The notes under the pieces were generated by a model, which was not told the DNA's origin, did not search any database, and was given only the letters and a program-made list of their open reading frames with translations. Positions 56,713 to 64,000 of a DNA stretch of 64,000 nt are shown here, one piece after another. Positions within the stretch are counted from its first letter, which is position 1. Each line of letters opens with the position of its first letter. The position numbers were made by a program, and so were the translations under genes. Source of the DNA: Megascapheus bottae (Eukaryota > Chordata > Mammalia > Rodentia > Geomyidae); the NCBI GenBank assembly GCA_024803745.1, contig JANJXV010000006.1, positions 43,749,001 through 43,813,000 of the forward strand, given 5' to 3'.

Positions 56713-57508
56713 AAGCTAAGGAAGGCCAGGAGTTTGGCCTACTGGTAGAGTGCTTATCTAGCATGCACAAAGACCCAGGTTTGATTCCTGGGTACCACAT
56801 ACATAGAAAAAAGCCAGAAATGGTGCTGAGGCTCAAGTGGTAGAGCTCTAGCTTTGAGAAAGCCCAGGCCCTGAGTTAAAACCAGGACTGGCAAAAAAAA
56901 AAAAAAAAAAAGATACCTTTTAGCCTCCATTGGCCATGCCACCTGCACATCAATAGCTGACCCAGGTCCTGCCAGGACACCATCCCAAAAGGGTGTCCTC
57001 GGCCACACAGCCCGGCCTGGCCTTCAGGACCTGCTTTGTGGCTGGCCAGGGTCCCTGCGACCTTGCTCTTTTCTTCTTTCCCAAATGCCTCTCTCTTGCT
57101 TCCTGTGTCGCCTCCTTGCCCCCACCGAAGGGCCAGGACCCAGGCCTGAAGGGTGTCCTGGCCCAGGTCATGCTGCCTGGCTTTGGTGCTGGTCGGGTGG
57201 CCTTCGGGGTACTCTTCTTGCACTGACCTCCTCTGCCTACCCCCTGACTCTTTCTGTCCTTTCTCGCACTGTCCTTCCTTCCCCATTCCCTTCCCCTGTT
57301 TCCCTGCCCTGCCCTCCAAAGGCAGGCCAGGCCAGGACCCCATCCAGAATGCCGGCTTTTTGGTCACAGCCTTGTGCCAGGTCTTCATGGCCTGCTCTGT
57401 GGCTGCGGAAGCTCACTAGCCTCCGTTGGCCATCTTGCTACCCACACATCAACAGCTGAGAATATAAATAAATAAATAATAAATAAATAAATAAAGCAAG
57501 CTAAGGAA
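56713..57508 (+). mobile_element. Composite retroelement: IDL-Geo plus GC-rich module plus (AAAT)n tail
   Basis: Unit 56724-57497, flanked by exact aagctaaggaa at 56713-56723 and 57498-57508. Order: IDL-Geo SINE (56724-56892, about 10 bp shorter in the right monomer), A19 run, GC-rich module (about 56912-57460), A/T-rich tail of AAAT repeats (57461-57497). No inner duplication separates the SINE from the GC-rich module, so the whole appears to have moved as one RNA. It resembles the layout of primate SVA elements but shares no sequence with them that I can see. Confidence 0.75.
56922..57459. repeat. GC-rich module with internal direct repeats
   Basis: About 40-bp direct repeats bound it: 56922-56960 ('agcctccattggccat...', ending 'catcaatagctga') and 57418-57459 ('agcctccgttggccat...', ending 'catcaacagctga'). 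Inside, 56971-57044 and 57331-57406 are diverged copies of each other ('gccaggacaccatcc' / 'gccaggaccccatcc', 'ctgctttgtggctg' / 'ctgctctgtggctg'). GC content is visibly far above the rest of the window. Open frames in all directions follow from the base composition. Confidence 0.7.
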
Positions 57509-57558
57509 GAGTGCCAGGCTCTGAATTCAAGCCCCAGGACGAGCACAAAAATAAAACT

Positions 57559-60539
57559 TACAATCTTCAAACAATTAGCTTTTGCTCCGAGTTTTTTTAA
57601 ACTCAGTATCCAGTATCATTAGGTTAAACACAACTTTGTAAATTAAAGAGAAAACACTTATTTCCCTGTACTCAAAAATTTGGACAACCACTGGAAAGTA
57701 GAAGAAGAAGGGAATCAGAGTTTGTGGTAACTAGTTTCAGAGACAGTTCTTCCAACTTACCATTTTTTAAAACGTTGATTTGTTAATGAAGCACCAAATA
57801 TTTACTTTTGATGTCCCAATCACTGATCCTGGAGCCAAACTCTGAAAATGTGCCAATTTGTTCACAAGAGAATGGGGACACTGGTTATGAAGAGGCAAGG
57901 ATTCAATAAATGGTAGTCATTAGAATTGACGTGGGGAACAACTGACATTCCTTGCCTTAAATCACAGTCTTCCTTGGCAGATGGATGTATATACTGGGAT
58001 ACCTAGTATATCTGTAGATTAGAAATGAACAGAAAAGACCTAGGCACACAGCTGAAAGCACAGTCTATTTAAAGGTGACTTTAAAAGTCATTTGAATTCT
58101 TAATTGCAGTGATAACAATTTCTTTGAGCCTGGGAAAACATGATATCAGTCTTGAATCAGACATGTGTGTCGATGGTCAGCATAGCTGCTTGTGACTCCA
58201 GCTCTTGTGAGTTATTAAGCCTTCTCTAACAGTCATGACAAATGGTTCCATAAAGTGTTTGTGACACATCTGATATCATCCACCCAAGCTGAGAAAAAAG
58301 TAAAACACGAACCAGAGTTAAATGGAAAATAAAGGGTATGAGGGTTTCTAACACTTGATGTTAAAACAGATTAATAAGAAAATCAATAATATCTCTATGA
58401 ACACAGATAACCAGTATAATATTCTTTCTTAAGGTAATAATACTAGTTTTCTGGAAATTTTAAGTTAGATTTATACTTTATTCCTATATTTTTGTTATTC
58501 TTCATAAACTCAAAAGACACATTGAGAAGTGACAGAATGTCACTTTTTCAAAGCTAGCAATTGAGGGGAATTTTTAGCACTTAGAGAAGCACAAAGCTTC
58601 CACAAGAAGTTTAAATCAGAGTCTATAATTGGTATTTAAAATACATGCTGCTGTCACAATTCAATTTCTGATAACTAACTGCCTTTAACCAGTGGCATCC
58701 CTCCTCTAAAACCAATCAAAATGATTTGTTATAAACATCCTTTAAAGTATAGCCTTTAATAATGATTAATAATCAAAAAGTTCTTACCTCCACACAGCAA
58801 AATAGAAGGATTTACCAAGCATATTCCATAGAGACAATAATGGTGAAATAAGAGAAAGGAGGGTGAGATTGCAAGAAAAGATACATTGTTTCAACTGTCA
58901 TCAAAGGCCCTATAATTTCCTATACTATCAATCTCCATTCCAGAACATTTTACCCTGTTATAGAAGTCAGAACACAAAGTACATGAGACAAAAGAGTTGA
59001 CTATTTTAAGTCTCATGTGAATAAATAAAATGTTTTCCATCATGTCTTAAGAAAAAAAAAACCTGCAAAGAATATCCTACCAAAAAGAGGAAGAAAGGTA
59101 GTGGAAACTAGACTTTATATCACAAAATACCAAGCTTTAGCATTTCAAAAGTGAAAATTCAGAGTAAAATGTAAAAAGTTATAATCTAAGCAGTTCAAAA
59201 CCACTGACTATAAAGATGTATAACTTTACACCTAATTTATCTTTACATTTTCAAATAATAAAAGGAGAGTTAAGCAAACACTATGAGTGATTTTAAGATA
59301 TTTGAATGATAAGAAGAAAAACAAAATTAGGTAAAAATCATGCATGTACTAAATTAATTAAAGCTTATGAGGAACTCTTAATTACCCTCCACTGGTTGGA
59401 AATGGTCAACACATGTACTTGGGAATATTCAATAAATGAATTATTTACCATCACTTCTACCTCCCCTTAGCCGCAATCCTAATCATATTATTAAAACAAT
59501 ATTGGCCTGGACATGATCCTTTAGCATTCTGAAATTTTAACTGCAATACTGTTTCCTCATCCACTTCAATCTGAAAGAATTCATTTCAGGATGTCATATT
59601 TCAGACAGCCATAAAACTAGTGCACCTTTAAATCTGATAGGCCAAGCAATAATACAAAAGAAAAAACTAATGTTTAATGCTTCTGATCCAACTCCAGATT
59701 TTTCTTATGACTCAGAACGGGCTTGAAGTATAGCTCTTCATCTTAGTTTCATTATCTATCAAATGTAAGAGTTAGGTTGATAGGAGTCCCACATTTTCTT
59801 GTTCACGGGGATCTGTGACATTTGGGTGAAAGCCTTCTGATTTCCTCCCCACCAGTCGCTCCTCCTCAAATAAAGATAATCTCAACATTTTTTACCTGAC
59901 TCTGAGGAATCGTCCACCCAAACTGCTCCCAGACACTCATTCATGTACCACACTTTGAACTGTGCAACTGAAGATTTCCAAGATTTTCCAATTCTAAAAT
60001 GTTTGTACTATCTTTACTGTACCACCCTTCCATAAATTACTTTTCCAAATTATAAGACTGGGACATCCCCACCATTACCAGAGCCTGGCTATGATAATAG
60101 ATGAGTGCATTTCAGAAAAGTAAGGACTACCCTACAAATGACATTTTATCTGATTTTTTTATTTTTTTCCAATTTCAATCTTTTTAAATCAACTTCTTCC
60201 ATTCAAGCTCTCTGAAACAAGAAATGTGCCTTTGTAGTCGTCACTTCCAGATCCTCAATTAGTGGATGGCATCATGTTGGTTAAGATCTCAGCTTTCCTC
60301 CACTTACCATTCCCACCTGCACCTCTTGGAAGCCAGCCCTACCACATGGAAGGCTCCATGGTGAAACAGAGAAGATATGTGTACTTCTCTGTAGGGGTTT
60401 CAACACATGAGTTCAGGTGAACGAATGAGACTTCCTCCTCTCTCAATATTTTGAATTAAGGAACAAAGAAACTAGAGTAAGATGGTAGAATTATACGAGC
60501 CAAGATTACCTAGAGTATACAATCTGATTGGCACAATGT
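57559..60539. other. Longest repeat-poor stretch, unassigned
   Basis: About 3 kb with no SINE, LINE-1, LTR or microsatellite that I recognise, AT-rich, no coding frame of note. It could include conserved non-coding sequence; nothing in the sequence alone proves it. Confidence 0.5.
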
Positions 60540-60793
60540 TTGTTTGTTTGTTTGTTTGATGTTTTCTACCATGGGGCTTGAACACAGGGCCTGAGTGCTG
60601 TTCCTATACCTCTTTATGCTCAAGACTAGCACTCTACTGCTTAGGCCACAGTGCCACTTCCGGTTTTTGAGTGGCTAATTGGAGATAAGTGTCTGTCAGG
60701 GACTTTTCTGACCTTGCTGGCTTCAAAGCAAGATCTTCAATCTCGGTCTTGTCGCTAGTTAGGATTACGGTTGTGAGCCACCAGTGCCTGGCA
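60540..60793 (-). mobile_element. B1-type chimeric SINE
   Basis: (TTTG)n tail at 60540-60560, then 'catggggcttgaacacaggg', 'ggccacagtgccacttccgg', 'ggattacggttgtgagccac'. Confidence 0.9.
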
Positions 60794-61059
60794 AAGCACA
60801 AAGTTTTTTGACAGTAAGTTTATTCTTTCCTGTGTCTAAATGCAGACTGGCCCAAAGGTCAGTAATGTACATATTCCTCAACTATAATCTCCAAAACAAA
60901 TTAAGGGTAAATCAGTCATTTCTATTACATAAAGCTATTTACTATTATTCCAAGAATTTAAGACTACACAAATGACTGATCTTGTTCATAATATGTCATC
61001 TAACCCTTTTTGGTGTTCCTGCGGCTCAGAGCCTTCTGCTTACAAGGTAGGTTAGCCCT
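60794..61059. other. Unique non-coding DNA
   Basis: Nothing recognised. Confidence 0.5.
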
Positions 61060-61160
61060 GGTTATTTTTGAGGTAGTGTCTTACTTTATGTCCAGCAGAT
61101 CTGGGCTGTGATCCTCCTCCCTGTGCTTCCTCAAAATATTAGGAATGACAAAAACACCAC
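61060..61160 (-). mobile_element. Old B1-like fragment
   Basis: 'gaggtagtgtcttactttat', 'gggctgtgatcctcctccct' look like antisense B1/Alu; heavily diverged. Confidence 0.5.
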
Positions 61161-61239
61161 GGCACCTAGCCTTTAGGCTCCCTTCAAACTAAGATAGTAA
61201 ATGCATAGCGCTGCACTGAATAAGCTCCAGTGTCATGAC

Positions 61240-61562
61240 CTTTTATGCTCAATTTGCTAGGATCACAGGCATATGCCACCATGCCAGACCAGTATCTTTT
61301 TGGTGCTATTGTCAGTACTGGGGTCTAAACTAGGGGTCTCATCCTTGCTAGACATTCTACCACTTTAGTCACCCATGGAGGTCAACCAACCTTTTTTATT
61401 CTACCTAACTCCACCTCCAACCTAGCTGAGATCACTAGCATGTGCTACTATACCCAGCTGGTTTTATTGTGATCTTATGTCACACCTAGGCTGGCTTTGA
61501 CCACTAATCTTCCAATCTCCATTTCCTGAGTAACTGTGATTGAGTCTCCATGCCTGGCCTCT
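61240..61562 (-). mobile_element. Old B1/ID SINE cluster
   Basis: Antisense pieces: 'ctaggatcacaggcatatgc' (B1 head of one element), 'tactggggtctaaactaggg' and 'gctagacattctaccacttt' (ID part of the next), 'taggctggctttgaccacta' and 'ctccatgcctggcct' (its B1 part). Confidence 0.6.
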
Positions 61563-61784
61563 GTGTAATGGCATCATTTTCCTTTTAACTTTAAAGAAAT
61601 TGGTAAAAGACTAAGTCTAAGTTGATTTTACCACAACTGCTAAAATACCTTAAAGAATCATATTCAGGAAGGGGGCTATGTAAAAAAAAATACTTGTACT
61701 TGAACACTTAAATATATGAGGTATCCTAGAATACAGTACTTCATAGTACTAATAATAAATACAATAATTCTCAGTTATTTTCTG

Positions 61785-61944
61785 TCAGACACCAGAGCTC
61801 ATCCGATAATCCTAGTTTTCAAGAGGCTGAAACCTAAGATCATCTTTTGGAGTCAGCCCAGGAAAACAAAAATCAAGAACTGGAGCCATGGCTAAAGTGG
61901 TAGAGCACCACTTAGTTTCAGTTACAGTACCAGGAAACAAAAAT
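61785..61944 (+). mobile_element. B1-type chimeric SINE, shortened
   Basis: 'cagacaccagagctcatccg', 'caagaggctgaaacctaaga', 'gccatggctaaagtggtaga' then 'cagttacagtaccagg'. Confidence 0.75.
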
Positions 61945-62404
61945 TATCTTGCACTTATGCAAGCTATTTAGATCAATTCGATATAACTTCAAAAAAAGCC
62001 CTGTTCTTCTTTCCTTCCAAATAAATCCAAAGCACCAGTAACAATTTAGAAATACAAATGAATTTTCCATTTGCATTTAAACTTAATCATAACAAACAGA
62101 AGGAATACAACTTAATTTTTTTGGAGGAAGACTGTGCCCAAAGGAATCATGCTGCTTAAAACAAATAAACCAGCTTATTTTGATTAGCAAAACAACACAT
62201 GTCAAAAGGAAAGAAAACCTGGCATGGAAGAAACAGTTGAAGCCAGAAAAGAAATTTAAAAGTACAGCCAAGGCTTGGTTGGAAGGTGATAGAACTCAGG
62301 GGTCATTGTACTCTGTACAGCAATAAGTAAATTACTAAAGTTTATTTCTTTCAAAAACCCTGAACTATAAATTGGGTTTAATTTTAGATTTTTACTCCTT
62401 TATC
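61945..62404. other. Unique non-coding DNA
   Basis: Nothing recognised. Confidence 0.5.
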
Positions 62405-62625
62405 CCTCTTCTAGCATCAGGGTTTGAACTCAAGGACTCGAGTTTGTTCAGCTAGCACTCTAGCCTCGGAGCCATAACCCCAGGCTAGCTTGTTCCTGGT
62501 TAACTGGAGATGAATTTTCTGCCATTGAATTTTCTGCCTGGGCTAGCTTTGAACAGATCCTTCAGATATCAGCCTCTTAAGTAGCTAAGATTAGAAGTGT
62601 AGGTTGCTGGCTTCCAGCCAGACTT
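62405..62625 (-). mobile_element. B1-type chimeric SINE, diverged
   Basis: 'gcatcagggtttgaactcaa', 'gcactctagcctcggagcca', 'gcctgggctagctttgaaca' and 'gatatcagcctcttaagtag'. Confidence 0.78.
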
Positions 62626-62715
62626 TTCACTCATTTTAATTCCCTTGCTACCTTGAACTTTATTATCACTAGTGAGCTGAAGACAATTTTTTAACTATTT
62701 TTTTTGTCTTTTCTT

Positions 62716-62795
62716 TTTTGATACTGGGAATTGAACCCAGGACGTTGCACTTGCTAGGCACATGCTTTGCCACTGAGCTACATCCCAGCCCAAAG
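62716..62795 (-). mobile_element. ID SINE, well preserved
   Basis: 'gatactgggaattgaaccca' then 'cttgctaggcacatgctttg' and 'ccactgagctacatcccagc' are antisense ID with intact B and A boxes. Confidence 0.88.
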
Positions 62796-63004
62796 ACAAT
62801 TTTTTTAATATTTTTTAATGTAATTAATAAAAGGGTTACACGATATTTGCCATATAGAAGGTGCATTAATTCACATACATTGATACCCTTTCACATGTCT
62901 TGGTACCCTTTACTCTCTCCCCCCACCGCCCCCCCGTCTTGGTTTTCCCCACTTCCCTATCAAATTTCAAATAATCAAATACAAATAAATTCAATATATC
63001 AGAT

Positions 63005-63097
63005 AACAAAGTGAGGTACTCTTTTACCTGGTGAATATAATGTAACCCTTCTATTAATTACAATAAAAAATAAAAATAAAAAACAAAGTGAGGTACT
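63005..63097 (+). mobile_element. 61-bp LINE-1 3' end inside a LINE-1, perfect 16-bp TSD
   Basis: Body 63021-63081: 'acctggtgaatataatgtaa', 'cccttctattaattacaata' and an A-rich tail. TSD aacaaagtgaggtact at 63005-63020 and 63082-63097. Confidence 0.93.
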
Positions 63098-63369
63098 GTA
63101 ACAATATGAGATACCCAAGGGACAGCAAAGGAGATGAGAGATAACATAGTACATTAAGGACAACAATCATTCGTTATATGGCTTTTGTTTCAATATCCTG
63201 CAGGTTCTTTCAATTAGCTTCATACTATATGGCCTTATGTATCGAGATTTTGCTCTATTGCAGATCTCTGCTAGTAGAGCCCAAGGTTTCTACTGATTAT
63301 GACAAATGAGGGAAACCATTGAGCCTAAGTTCCTTTGAGTCTGGCTTACTTCACTTAATATGATTTTTT

Positions 63370-64000
63370 CTAAGTCTTTTCACTTCCTAACAAATGGGGC
63401 GATGTCATTCTTTCTCACAGCAGCATAGAATTCCATTGTGTACAAATACCACAACTTGTTGATCCACTCATCAACTGAGGGACATCTAGGTTGGTTCCAT
63501 ATCTTTGCTATGGTGAATAATGCTGCAATGAACATTGTTGTGCTAGTGGATTTAGTATGCCCTAGATTCTGGATGGTTGGGTAAATGCCAAGTAGTGGAA
63601 CTGCTAGGACATAGGGGAGTTCTATGTTTAGCCTTTTGAGGCACTGCCATACTGCTTTCCATAGTGGTTGAATGAGTTTGCACTCCCACCAACAGTGTAG
63701 TAGTGATCCCTCCTGGCCACATCCCCTCCAGCATCTGTTGTCATTCGTTTTCCTGATCCTGGCCATTCTAACTGGAGTGAGGTGGAATCTTAGAGTTGTT
63801 TTGATTTGCATTTCTTTTATGACCAGAGATGTTGAGCATTTCTTCATGTGTCCATAGGCCATTTTTTTTCTTCTTCAGAGAAGACTCTCTTTGGCCCATT
63901 TTTTAATGGGATGGTTGTTACTTTGGAGATTAGTTTTGGAGTGATTCAATTTTTTGAGTTGTTGATATATTTTAGATATGAGGCCTTTGTCCGTTGTTTG
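63370..64000 (-). pseudogene. LINE-1 ORF2 C-terminal region, interrupted
   Basis: Antisense frame 63862 to 63380 gives 160 codons of ORF2 C-terminus. The cysteine-rich motif is complete: C44, C48, H56 and C61 counted from the first methionine (C-x3-C-x7-H-x4-C). The frame stops early: where relatives read VRKWKD, this copy has VRK then TGA (tryptophan codon TGG changed). Upstream (63863-64000) ORF2 continues with small deletions near 63885. The RT core would lie beyond the window. A dead copy, closely related to the ones at 16 and 37 kb. Confidence 0.88.

Larger units (their letters stand above)
56531..57558 (+). mobile_element. B1-type chimeric SINE split by a composite insertion
   Basis: Left part 56531-56723 ('gatgctggtggctcacacct', 'atctccaattaatcactcta', 'accagccttgagcaaaaaag'); right part 57509-57558 ('gagtgccaggctctgaattc', 'aagccccaggac'). 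Together they form one collinear element. Confidence 0.88.
62800..64000 (-). mobile_element. LINE-1, 3' end inside window, continues past the right edge
   Basis: Antisense 3' UTR from the T-rich start ('taatgtaattaataaaaggg') through the pyrimidine tract (62905-62960), interrupted by the nested insertion at 63021-63081, then ORF2. The 5' extent is outside the window. Confidence 0.93.

Noticed and set aside
56876..57388. 170-codon minus-strand frame and overlapping frames of 73-124 codons in the GC-rich module
   Set aside because: Several frames in both directions are open at once, which reflects GC-rich, stop-poor sequence. The minus-strand frame runs into the poly-A of the SINE as poly-Phe. 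No domain recognised.

Overview
The window is gene-poor mammalian nuclear DNA, AT-rich and packed with retrotransposons. I found no intact protein-coding gene, no convincing exon set, no functional tRNA or rRNA gene, no CRISPR array and no prokaryotic signal. Open frames of 60-176 codons are chance frames, microsatellite frames or LINE-1 debris. The dominant young repeat is a dimeric SINE: a tRNA-Ala/ID-like left half joined to a second tRNA-like right half. From memory this matches IDL-Geo of geomyoid rodents (kangaroo rats, pocket mice, gophers). With the ID and B1-type SINEs also present, a rodent of that group is the best guess; no database search was possible.

Layout. 0-3 kb: SINE cluster. 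3-6 kb: old LINE-2 and unique DNA. 6.4-10.4 kb: LINE-1 3' ends in both orientations. 11.6 kb: a perfect 43-bp inverted repeat. 13-16 kb: unique DNA, an old B1 fragment and a MaLR-type LTR. 16.0-16.6 kb: a LINE-1 insertion with a 5' inversion and clean target-site duplications (TSDs). 17-24 kb: SINEs, LINE-2 and an old LINE-1 tail. 23.3-26.5 kb: repeat-poor. 26.5-33.4 kb: SINE/LINE-1 cluster with a two-SINE composite at 27.5 kb and nested SINEs at 30 kb. 34.9-35.5 kb: MIR split by an LTR. 36.5-39 kb: LINE-2 split by a SINE that is itself split by an inverted LINE-1. 40-44 kb: SINEs and LINE-1 tails. 44.4-47.5 kb: repeat-poor. 47.5-54 kb: mixed repeats, a (GGA)n tract and an MLT1-like LTR. 55.9 kb: long (CA)n beside a CpG palindrome. 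56.5-57.6 kb: a composite element, SINE plus GC-rich module plus A-rich tail, inside an older SINE. 57.6-60.5 kb: the longest repeat-poor stretch. 60.5-64 kb: SINEs and a LINE-1 running off the window.

How the parts relate. LINE-1 copies here are all 5'-truncated and none is autonomous. SINEs and composites carry A-rich tails and 9-18 bp TSDs typical of LINE-1-driven insertion. Two main SINE types share the same right-hand module behind different left halves (ID-like or 7SL/B1-like). The two composite units and the perfect inverted repeat are the items that standard repeat families do not explain.
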